Source: JAVBPP01 sp031549535
GTDB lineage: Bacteria; Bacillota; Clostridia; Oscillospirales; Acutalibacteraceae
Assembly (NCBI GenBank): GCA_031549535.1
Contig: JAVBPP010000025.1
Span: forward strand, 1 to 10,046
DNA length: 10,046 nt
Direction: 5' to 3'
The notes under the pieces were generated by a model that was not told where the DNA came from, did not search any database, and saw nothing but the letters and a program-made list of their open reading frames with translations. A program made the position numbers and the translations under genes. The first letter of the stretch is position 1, and each line of letters opens with the position of its first letter. Positions 1 to 5,055 of this stretch are shown piece after piece.

Positions 1-24
1 ATAAAGGTTTTTAGATTTTAGACT

Positions 25-46
25 GTTCTTTTGTAGCCAAAAGAAC
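25..46. repeat. Perfect 9-bp inverted repeat inside a wider 9-bp inverted repeat
   Basis: GTTCTTTTG (25-33) and CAAAAGAAC (38-46) are perfect complements around a 4-base loop TAGC. Outside them TTTTTAGAT (8-16) and ATCTAAAAA (62-70) are also perfect complements, so two palindromes are nested. There is no U-tract next to the inner hairpin on either strand, so it is not a standard intrinsic terminator. It could be a fragment of a small AT-rich repeat element, a regulatory site for a gene left of the window, or chance in AT-rich DNA. No gene was found in 1-124. Confidence 0.5.
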
Positions 47-76
47 GAATAAACATATGATATCTAAAAATTTCAC

Positions 77-107
77 AAAAAAATTGCAGTCAAAACGACT
101 GCATTTT
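77..107 (-). terminator. Intrinsic terminator of gap
   Basis: TGCAGTC (85-91) and GACTGCA (97-103) form a perfect 7-bp stem with a 5-base loop. The run of seven A at 77-83 gives a U-tract on the minus-strand transcript. It begins about 20 bases after the gap stop codon, the expected position for ending a single-gene gap transcript. Confidence 0.85.
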
Positions 108-124
108 GCTATATAATCCTATAA

Positions 125-1138
125 TTAGTTCAATTCAGCAAAATACTTAATGGTTCTGACCATCTGGCTGGTGTAGGAGTTCTCGTTGTCATACCAGGAG
201 ACGACCTTGACCAGGGTTTTTCCGCCATCCAGCTTGGTGACCTTGGTCTGCGTGGCGTCAAACAGGGAGCCGTAGGTGATGCCCACGATGTCGGAGGAAA
301 CAAGCTCCTCTTCCGTGTAACCGAAGGAGGCAGAGGCAGCGGCCTTCATAGCATCGTTGACCTGCGCCGCGGTGACGTCCGCATTCACAACTGCCACAAG
401 CTCTGTGGTGGAACCGGTCGGCACGGGAACGCGCTGTGCGCTGCCGTCCAATTTACCCGCAAGCTCCGGGATAACAAGGCCGATAGCCTTGGCTGCGCCT
501 GTGGAGTTCGGCACGATATTCACCGCCGCGGCGCGCGCTCTGCGCAAATCGCCCTTCGGGTGAGGGCCGTCCAACGGCATTTGGTCGCCTGTGTAGGCGT
601 GAATGGTGGTCATAAAGCCCTTTTCAATTTTGGCGAGCTTGTTGAGTGTATCCGCCATGGGGGCAAGGCAGTTTGTTGTGCAGGAGGCGGCGGAGATAAT
701 CGTGTTGTTTGCTTTCAGTATATCCTCGTTTACGCTGAACACAACGGTCGGCAAATCATCGCCTGCGGGGGCGGAGATGACAACCTTTTTCGCGCCGGCG
801 TCAATGTGCGCCTGGCTCTTATCTTTTGCGGCGAAAAAGCCGGTGCACTCCAAAACAACGTCCACGTCCAGCTCTTTCCAGGGCAGGTTTTTCGGGTCGC
901 GCTCGGCATAGATTTTAATTTCCTTGCCATCGACAACGATGGATGCTTCCTTCGCTTCAACCTTGTCGCACAGCGCATAGCGCCCCTGTGCGGAATCATA
1001 CTTGAGCAGGTGGGCAAGCATTTTTGCGTTGGTCAGGTCGTTCAGAGCCACGATTTCATAACCGGGGGCGCCAAACATCTGACGAAATGCGAGACGGCCA
1101 ATGCGGCCAAAACCGTTGATTGCTACTTTTACTGCCAT
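125..1138 (-). CDS. gap: Glyceraldehyde-3-phosphate dehydrogenase (NAD-type, glycolytic)
   Basis: Cytosolic glycolytic enzyme that oxidises and phosphorylates glyceraldehyde-3-phosphate to 1,3-bisphosphoglycerate with reduction of NAD+. The 337-residue protein has the usual family length. It begins with the Rossmann motif NGFGRIGR (residues 8-15). Asp34 in ALND is the residue type that favours NAD over NADP. The catalytic Cys153 lies in SAASCTTNC, and His180 in TTIHAY. The C-terminal SWYDNENSY block is intact. The start was set at the ATG of MAVKVAINGFGR because GGAGGA at 1146-1151 lies 7 bases upstream. A longer reading from a TTG at 1156 would absorb that site. It appears monocistronic, with its own promoter and terminator and no pgk or tpi beside it in the window. 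The assignment is very secure. Confidence 0.98.
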   Translation of the reverse strand: MAVKVAINGFGRIGRLAFRQMFGAPGYEIVALNDLTNAKMLAHLLKYDSAQGRYALCDKVEAKEASIVVDGKEIKIYAERDPKNLPWKELDVDVVLECTGFFAAKDKSQAHIDAGAKKVVISAPAGDDLPTVVFSVNEDILKANNTIISAASCTTNCLAPMADTLNKLAKIEKGFMTTIHAYTGDQMPLDGPHPKGDLRRARAAAVNIVPNSTGAAKAIGLVIPELAGKLDGSAQRVPVPTGSTTELVAVVNADVTAAQVNDAMKAAASASFGYTEEELVSSDIVGITYGSLFDATQTKVTKLDGGKTLVKVVSWYDNENSYTSQMVRTIKYFAELN

Positions 1139-1180
1139 GTTTACATCCTCCATCAAAATATTGAATCGTTTACCTCCCTT

Positions 1181-1209
1181 ATTTTATCCGTTTTTTTCCT
1201 TTTAATCAA
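1181..1209 (-). promoter_or_regulatory. Sigma-A-type promoter of gap
   Basis: On the minus strand, TTGATT (1204-1209) and TAAAAT (1181-1186) are separated by exactly 17 bases. The -10 matches 5 of 6 consensus bases and the -35 matches 4 of 6. The predicted leader is about 35-40 bases and contains the gap ribosome binding site. A second purine-rich GGGAGGT lies at 1172-1178, but it is too far from any usable start. Confidence 0.65.
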
Positions 1210-1278
1210 GGTTTTTTCATAAGAACTGCCAAGTTTTGTTATTCTCAACAAAAAGAAACGGGAAAGCGGGCAAATGGG

Positions 1279-1284
1279 TATAAT
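1279..1284 (+). promoter_or_regulatory. Possible -10 element for the kinase-like gene
   Basis: A perfect TATAAT sits 35-40 bases before the chosen start at 1319. No good -35 box is visible 16-18 bases upstream, so either an activator is needed or the match is fortuitous. If used, transcription would begin near 1291, which excludes the longer reading frame that begins at 1274. Confidence 0.4.
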
Positions 1285-1318
1285 ACTGCCAAAGAAAATG
1301 AAGGAGAAATTCATTTTG

Positions 1319-2059
1319 ATGCAATTTGAAACGGAATATACAGCGTTGCGCAGTCTGCCCGCCACCGTCCGGGAGCAGCAGGCGCTGCGGGAAGAGCTGC
1401 AAAACTTTTTTCAAAAACTCCAGCTGCTTTCCGAGCAGCAACTCTCCGCAGAGGATTACCGCGCGCTGCAGCATCTTACGGAGCACTGCCTGCATAAACT
1501 GCGCAAATTGCAAAACAGTATTGCCTGCGCACAGAAGGAGCTGCCGCTCGCCCCGTATGACCTGGTGCGGTTGCCCGAAAGCCTTTGCGTCGCGTCGGAC
1601 TTTGCCCTCAGCGGCAGCGAAAGGCGCGTCTTCTTCCGCAGTGAGGTGGCCAGCCTTCCCGTATTCTGCAACGCGCGCAGCTTAGCGGCGTGTATCATGA
1701 ATCTGCTTTGCAACGCGTTGGCCTACGGAAAAGGGAGCGAGGTACTATGCACCCTGCGTGTGAAAGACGAAAGCGCACTGCTGCAAATCATTCAGCAAGG
1801 AACGCTCCCCCTCGCGCGTTGCTTCAAGAGCATACACAAAACCGGCAGCGGCCTGTGCGCGGCGGATACGGCGGCGCGGGCAAACGGCTGCCGGCTGCTT
1901 TTGCACAACGGCGGGGGAGAGGGGCGCACCATACTGTGCCTGCCGCTTGCCGCAGAAAGCCTCCCGCTGCGGGAGCTTCCGGACTTTACAGAGCTGCTCT
2001 GCGACAGGCTCTCTCCTGTTTCGGTGGGTTTAAACGGAATTTGCCGGGTGCATTGCTGA
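1319..2059 (+). CDS. Histidine-kinase-like ATPase-fold protein, degenerate
   Basis: This 246-residue soluble protein resembles the catalytic half of a sensor histidine kinase. Residues 15-72 are Gln/Glu/Leu-rich and helical, like a dimerisation hairpin, but no HELRTPL-type phosphoacceptor block is seen. An N-box (NLLCNALAYG) occupies residues 128-137. A G-box (TGSGLCAADTAARANG) occupies 175-190, and a final strand ILCLPL ends the fold near 210. The DxGxG motif expected between the two boxes is absent; QIIQQGTLP stands there instead. A roughly 35-residue tail follows. It has 14 cysteines, which is high for a cytosolic protein. No membrane segment, sensor domain or response regulator is nearby. 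AAGGAG at 1301-1306 is 12 bases before ATG 1319 and 9 bases before an in-frame TTG at 1316, so either may be used. It may be a non-catalytic or anti-sigma-like relative; the function is unknown. Confidence 0.75.
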   Translation: MQFETEYTALRSLPATVREQQALREELQNFFQKLQLLSEQQLSAEDYRALQHLTEHCLHKLRKLQNSIACAQKELPLAPYDLVRLPESLCVASDFALSGSERRVFFRSEVASLPVFCNARSLAACIMNLLCNALAYGKGSEVLCTLRVKDESALLQIIQQGTLPLARCFKSIHKTGSGLCAADTAARANGCRLLLHNGGGEGRTILCLPLAAESLPLRELPDFTELLCDRLSPVSVGLNGICRVHC

Positions 2060-2087
2060 AAATACACAAAACAGAGCCGAAAATCAG

Positions 2088-2116
2088 TTGACGATGCGGC
2101 ACTTTTCTGGTACAAT
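2088..2116 (+). promoter_or_regulatory. Strong sigma-A-type promoter of the PAP2 gene
   Basis: TTGACG (2088-2093) and TACAAT (2111-2116) are separated by 17 bases, each matching 5 of 6 consensus bases. It lies 28 bases after the preceding stop codon and 32 bases before the PAP2 ATG. The phosphatase gene can therefore be transcribed independently of the upstream kinase-like gene. No terminator is visible between the two genes, so read-through is also possible. Confidence 0.75.
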
Positions 2117-2147
2117 TAAACAAATTATTCAAATTAGGAGAGAAAGT

Positions 2148-2993
2148 ATGGAAAAGAAAAAGTCCGGGTTCAAGCTCTATTATCTGCTGTTCATTGCAAC
2201 AGCGCTGGTTTTGATGGTAGTTGCCACGATGAGTGACTATGACATCAACGCTTCCATCAACAACACCTCCAGCGGATTTGGCAATTTCTTGGCAGATTAC
2301 GGCGAAATGCCATTGTTCCTGTTCCTGCCCTTTGCTACCGCCGTTTTATTCAGTGCGCTGGAAAAGGGCGCCAAGGCTTATTTGGTAAAGAAAATTTTAG
2401 CCGCAGTGTTTCACTTTGTTGCGTTGGTTTACTTCTTCTCCCGCTTCATCATGGGCGAAATTGAAAACGAAACCATGCAGTATGTGCTCGGCATTGTTTT
2501 CGGCCTGGTGGGTGGGGCGCTCTGCCTGTTCCTGTTCTCCAAGATTTCACCCGAAACGCTGAAAAAGCTCAAGCCCTTTGCCATTTATGCGATTCTCGGC
2601 ATCCTGTGCGTGGCACTCTCCACGGAGCTGATGAAAAATATTTGGGGTCGTATGCGTTTCCGTGATTTGCTGAAAACCGCTGACCCGGCGGGCAACTTTA
2701 CCGCCTGGTATCTGCCCCAATTTTTCACGGGCGACAAGTCCTTCCCCTCCGGCCACACCTCCGCCGCCTCTTCCACCCTGCTTTTGATGGCACTGCCGGA
2801 TGTGTTCAAGAAACTGAAAAAATATGAGATTCTGTTCTTCCTGTTCGCGTTTGCTTTCACCTTTATGGTCGGTTACTCCCGCATGATTGTCGGCGCACAC
2901 TTCCTCTCCGACATCACCATCGGTGCCTCTCTGGGTATGCTGTTCTACGGCTTGCTCCGTCAGGTTTACTTGGCGAAACGGGTGGAGAACTAA
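2148..2993 (+). CDS. PAP2-superfamily integral membrane phosphatase
   Basis: A 281-residue membrane protein of the type 2 phosphatidic acid phosphatase superfamily. Members dephosphorylate lipid phosphates, such as phosphatidic acid, phosphatidylglycerol phosphate or undecaprenyl pyrophosphate, at the outer membrane face. About seven hydrophobic segments are visible: near residues 11-28, 54-70, 83-103, 110-131, 143-160, 227-243 and 258-275. The three catalytic motifs are present. Motif 1 runs from K163 to R170, although the usual Pro after that Arg is Phe171. Motif 2 is PSGH at 200-203, with the general acid His203. Motif 3 is SR...H...D at S244, R245, H251 and D255, with the nucleophile His251. 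AGGAG at 2136-2140 is 7 bases before the ATG. The start is at MEKKKSG because the in-frame extension to 2088 runs into the promoter. The substrate cannot be told. A BcrC-like or PgpB-like role is possible. Confidence 0.92.
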   Translation: MEKKKSGFKLYYLLFIATALVLMVVATMSDYDINASINNTSSGFGNFLADYGEMPLFLFLPFATAVLFSALEKGAKAYLVKKILAAVFHFVALVYFFSRFIMGEIENETMQYVLGIVFGLVGGALCLFLFSKISPETLKKLKPFAIYAILGILCVALSTELMKNIWGRMRFRDLLKTADPAGNFTAWYLPQFFTGDKSFPSGHTSAASSTLLLMALPDVFKKLKKYEILFFLFAFAFTFMVGYSRMIVGAHFLSDITIGASLGMLFYGLLRQVYLAKRVEN

Positions 2994-2997
2994 TACG

Positions 2998-3018
2998 GCA
3001 GTTTGAAGCAGAAACTGC
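2998..3018 (+). other. Small hairpin just after the PAP2 stop
   Basis: GCAGTTT (2998-3004) and AAACTGC (3012-3018) are perfect complements around a 7-base loop, starting 4 bases after the stop. Only a short ATTTAT follows, so it is a weak terminator at best. It may act as a 3' end stabiliser ahead of the stronger terminator at 3059. Confidence 0.4.
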
Positions 3019-3058
3019 ATTTATGGACGATGACAGAAGGTTGCGTACCAAATGAGCA

Positions 3059-3091
3059 ACGGGGGGACGGGTTTACCGTTCCCCCGTTTTT
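3059..3091 (+). terminator. Strong intrinsic terminator of the PAP2 gene, overlapping the abrB-like 3' end
   Basis: A 12-bp GC-rich stem (3059-3070 with 3076-3087, one G-U pair) has a 5-base loop and is followed by TTTTT at 3087-3091. It points along the plus strand and ends PAP2 transcripts. Its right arm and U-tract lie inside the last codons of the convergent AbrB-like gene, whose stop (3073-3075) falls in the loop. Confidence 0.9.
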
Positions 3092-3294
3092 GTACAAAAA
3101 GAGATGCCTTCATCCCCAGCGTTTTGCACAGCGCTGTCATGGCTGCATTTCTGAACGATGATGCAATCTTCTTTTGTATAAATAAAAACCTTCGCGCCGT
3201 TCCAGAGGTCATATTCCCTGCGTAATTCCATCGGTAACGTAATTCTCCCCAGCGAATCCAACCGCCTGACAACACCGGTGCTACGTAATGCCAT
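3073..3294 (-). CDS. AbrB-like transition-state regulator, short
   Basis: A 73-residue DNA-binding protein of the SpoVT/AbrB swapped-hairpin family. Residues 4-47 carry the family pattern: RSTGVVRRLDSLGRITLP, then MELRREYDL, then a strand ending in CIIVQK. Known members are homodimers or tetramers that bind AT-rich promoters and repress genes during growth transitions. The C-terminal part (residues 48-73) is short and unlike that of Bacillus AbrB, so the multimerisation tail may differ. The start at ATG 3292-3294 was chosen because a minus-strand GGGAGG (3302-3307) lies upstream with 7-8 bases of spacing. The gene is divergent from two XRE genes and convergent with PAP2, and its last codons overlap the PAP2 terminator. 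Its own promoter is at 3349-3377. It is a likely candidate to bind the shared intergenic region, but its targets are unknown. Confidence 0.88.
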   Translation of the reverse strand: MALRSTGVVRRLDSLGRITLPMELRREYDLWNGAKVFIYTKEDCIIVQKCSHDSAVQNAGDEGISFCTKTGER

Positions 3295-3348
3295 TTTGCC
3301 ATCCTCCCAAATTGTATGTAAACATATTTCGAACAAGGTTACACACAT

Positions 3349-3377
3349 ATTATAATGCTTAAACGTGTCAAAATCAA
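3349..3377 (-). promoter_or_regulatory. Promoter of the AbrB-like gene
   Basis: On the minus strand, TTGATT (3372-3377) is followed after 17 bases by a perfect TATAAT (3349-3354). The transcript would begin about 45-50 bases before the AbrB-like ATG. The -35 box overlaps the CAACT/AGTTG dyad at 3375-3388, which is where a repressor could block it. Confidence 0.65.
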
Positions 3378-3388
3378 CTGTTAAGTTG
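3375..3388. promoter_or_regulatory. CAACT-N4-AGTTG dyad, possible operator
   Basis: CAACT (3375-3379) and AGTTG (3384-3388) form a short palindrome on the -35 box of the AbrB-like promoter. The same half-sites recur as CAACT (3484-3488) and AGTTG (3503-3507), just before the first XRE start. XRE-family proteins commonly bind such dyads. The half-sites are only 5 bases long, so assignment as an operator is an inference. Confidence 0.35.
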
Positions 3389-3404
3389 CTTTAGAAGTGA
3401 AAAT

Positions 3405-3453
3405 AATTGGTTGTAATCTGAATTTAGCTTGGATTACACCCAATTCTTTTTTT
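3405..3453 (+). terminator. Terminator-like hairpin in the leader of the XRE pair
   Basis: A 14-base arm at 3405-3418 pairs with 3432-3445 with a single mismatch around a 13-base loop. Seven T follow at 3447-3453. It lies between divergent genes and points toward the XRE pair, so it ends no visible gene. It could be an attenuator in a long XRE leader, a barrier against stray transcription, or a large operator palindrome. The stem is AT-rich, so its terminator strength is uncertain. I could not identify a convincing XRE promoter on either side of it. Confidence 0.5.
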
Positions 3454-3512
3454 ATTTACATCAGATAAACTAAAAGTAGTGCACAACTAAATTTACAAGG
3501 TGAGTTGATTTC

Positions 3513-3824
3513 ATGGACATGAGCAGAATTGGCAAAAGGCTTCGAACGGTCCGTAATCGAAAAAACCTCACAATCAAATCTCTGGCGGAACTTGTTCAGG
3601 TGGTTCCCGCAACCATTCAAGACATTGAATCCGGAAAAACGATCCCGCGTCCAAAAACACTTTTAAAAATTTGCAATGCGTTGGATGTTTCTCCGGATGT
3701 TTTTTTACAAGACCTCAATGAACAAACCCGCGTTTTTGCTATAGAAAACTTATGTAACCAATTAGTCAAGCAGCCAAATATAACCATTCTAAAATACGTT
3801 GAAGAAATGATTGCCGAGGGATAA
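3513..3824 (+). CDS. XRE-family transcriptional regulator, first of a pair
   Basis: A 103-residue cytosolic protein with one Cro/C1-type helix-turn-helix at about residues 6-65. It has the normal pattern: IGKRLRTVRNRKNLT, then the two core helices through IKSLAELVQVVPATIQDIESG, then LLKICNALDVSPDVFL. A roughly 35-residue C-terminal helical tail follows, without a recognisable ligand or protease domain. AAGGTGAG at 3497-3504 is 8 bases before the ATG. A second XRE gene begins 4 bases after its stop, with its ribosome binding site inside this gene's last codons, so the two should be made together. A role as repressor of its own divergent region is likely by analogy with the family, but the target and any inducing signal are unknown. 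The AT-rich composition contrasts with the GC-richer ligA and gap. Confidence 0.9.
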   Translation: MDMSRIGKRLRTVRNRKNLTIKSLAELVQVVPATIQDIESGKTIPRPKTLLKICNALDVSPDVFLQDLNEQTRVFAIENLCNQLVKQPNITILKYVEEMIAEG

Positions 3825-3828
3825 CTGC

Positions 3829-4143
3829 ATGTTGGATGTAACCCTTTTTCCTGCAAAGCTACAGAAATACAGAAATAGTAAAGGTTTGACGCAGGAGCAA
3901 TTCGCAGAAATCATTGGGTATAGTACGAATCACTACTCGCGCGTTGAAACAGGCTTTGACCCACCGTCCTTTCATTTTCTGATGCAATGCTGTTTTGCGT
4001 TGCATGTTCCGGTATCTTGCTTTTACAGCGATGCGGAACCTCTATCTCAAAGAAATCCAGACCTCTATAACAAGCTGATTACATTGGACGAGGAAACCTT
4101 GCGGAAAATTTCTGCTGTCTTGGGAACTCTGACAGAAATATGA
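3829..4143 (+). CDS. XRE-family transcriptional regulator, second of a pair
   Basis: A 104-residue protein with a Cro/C1-type helix-turn-helix over residues 7-66. It shows the consensus LQKYRNSKGLTQEQFAEIIGY, then a recognition helix (STNHYSRVETG) and a closing helix ending in VPVSCFY. The last about 35 residues (LYNKLITLDEETLRKISAVLG) are helical, a tail seen in many small clostridial XRE proteins. GAGGG at 3816-3820 is 8 bases before ATG 3829 and lies inside the preceding XRE gene, so translation is probably coupled. A longer in-frame reading from TTG 3811 is less likely because it lacks such a site. The two XRE proteins are only distantly alike, so this is not a recent tandem duplication. 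A hairpin spans its stop codon. Its target is unknown. Confidence 0.9.
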   Translation: MLDVTLFPAKLQKYRNSKGLTQEQFAEIIGYSTNHYSRVETGFDPPSFHFLMQCCFALHVPVSCFYSDAEPLSQRNPDLYNKLITLDEETLRKISAVLGTLTEI

Positions 4144-4144
4144 C

Positions 4145-4177
4145 CATCCACTGACTTGTCGCCGGTGGATGATTTTT
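4145..4177 (+). terminator. Terminator-like hairpin between the XRE pair and the membrane-protein gene
   Basis: CATCCAC (4145-4151) pairs with GTGGATG (4165-4171), and TTTTT follows at 4173-4177. It starts 2 bases after the second XRE stop and ends only 15 bases before the next ATG. No separate promoter for the next gene can fit between them. Partial read-through would lower expression of the membrane protein relative to the regulators. Confidence 0.6.
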
Positions 4178-4192
4178 GACAAGGGGGCTCTT

Positions 4193-5053
4193 ATGAAAAA
4201 GATTGTTACAATTATCGCAGTAGCTCTGCTGTTGAGCATGGTTACAATAACTGCCTATGCCGACATGGGACCGAAAGATGAGCTGACAATAACGGTTACA
4301 AATCCGCCGAGCGAGCCTTACTATTTGGATTTGCTGACAACGAACAGCAGCAAGTATGAAAATTTTTATGAAACGAAAAAGGAATCGTTTAATCAAGAGA
4401 TGCTGACATTGTTATACAGCTATCAGTCAGAAGGCTGGCTGCCTGCCTTTACTGAGGGCACGGGCGTTCCCCTGTGGGGGGACCTCGTGGGAAGGCCGCA
4501 GGGCGAGACTATGGTGCACACCTTCGGCTACGTTGGTTTGCCGAAAACCTACCGCATCATCCTTGTTACACAGAGCGGCAAGGTCACTGTTTCGGACTCT
4601 TGCACACGAAAAACATTGCAGAGCGGTGTTTCCTATGACTATAAAACAGGGACGGTACATACACCGCCCCTGCTCCACAGCTATCTTGCTCAGTTTGCCA
4701 TGACCTGTTCGCTTACGCTGCTGATTGAGGGAATCATTCTGCTCCTGTTCCGCATCAAGCTCAAGGAAAACTGGAAACCTTTTTTGCTGTTGAATCTCCT
4801 GACACAGCTCTTCTTAACCTTGAGTATGGGAACCGTTTTGATAAAGAGCGGCCCGATTACAACGTATCTGATTCAATTCCCTGTTGAAATTCTAATTCTG
4901 ATTGTCGAGGCCGCGGGCTTTAAGCGCTTTCTTTCGGGGGTGAGCGACAAGCGCAAAATAGCATACGGCATTGTTGCAAACCTGGTTAGTTGGTTGACAG
5001 GCCTTGCCCTAATGACACCTTTGTTTGAGCTGTTGAGTAGAGTCGCGCGCTAA
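4193..5053 (+). CDS. Exported multi-pass membrane protein of unknown function
   Basis: A 286-residue protein I cannot assign to a named family. It has a signal peptide (MKKIVTIIAVALLLSM) with probable cleavage after AYA at residue 23. An extracellular domain of about 135 residues begins DMGPKDELTITVTNPP and includes the aromatic EPYYLDLL block. Four membrane segments follow near 163-187, 194-217, 223-247 and 256-282. The order (exported beta-rich domain, then a four-helix membrane domain, no catalytic motif) resembles small Clostridia envelope proteins with a similar GPK-type start, recalled from memory and not searched. AAGGGGG at 4181-4187 sets the ATG at 4193. It lies 49 bases after the two XRE genes and probably shares their transcript through a leaky hairpin. 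A sensing, transport or immunity role is possible, but nothing decides between them. Confidence 0.8.
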   Translation: MKKIVTIIAVALLLSMVTITAYADMGPKDELTITVTNPPSEPYYLDLLTTNSSKYENFYETKKESFNQEMLTLLYSYQSEGWLPAFTEGTGVPLWGDLVGRPQGETMVHTFGYVGLPKTYRIILVTQSGKVTVSDSCTRKTLQSGVSYDYKTGTVHTPPLLHSYLAQFAMTCSLTLLIEGIILLLFRIKLKENWKPFLLLNLLTQLFLTLSMGTVLIKSGPITTYLIQFPVEILILIVEAAGFKRFLSGVSDKRKIAYGIVANLVSWLTGLALMTPLFELLSRVAR

Positions 5054-5055
5054 TC

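Noticed and set aside
560..1222. A 220-codon open frame on the plus strand opposite gap
   Set aside because: It is exactly antisense to a complete, conserved gap gene, runs into its promoter, has no ribosome binding site, and its translation shows no domain. It is a by-product of gap codon bias.
2547..3020. A 157-codon minus-strand open frame opposite the PAP2 gene
   Set aside because: It overlaps the catalytic half of the PAP2 gene in antisense, and its low-complexity Gly/Glu/Gln-rich translation is typical of a shadow frame.
3513..4143. The two XRE genes as a prophage cI/cro switch or a toxin-antitoxin pair
   Set aside because: Both genes are on the same strand, no integrase, phage gene or toxin-like partner is present, and the second protein is itself a normal helix-turn-helix protein.
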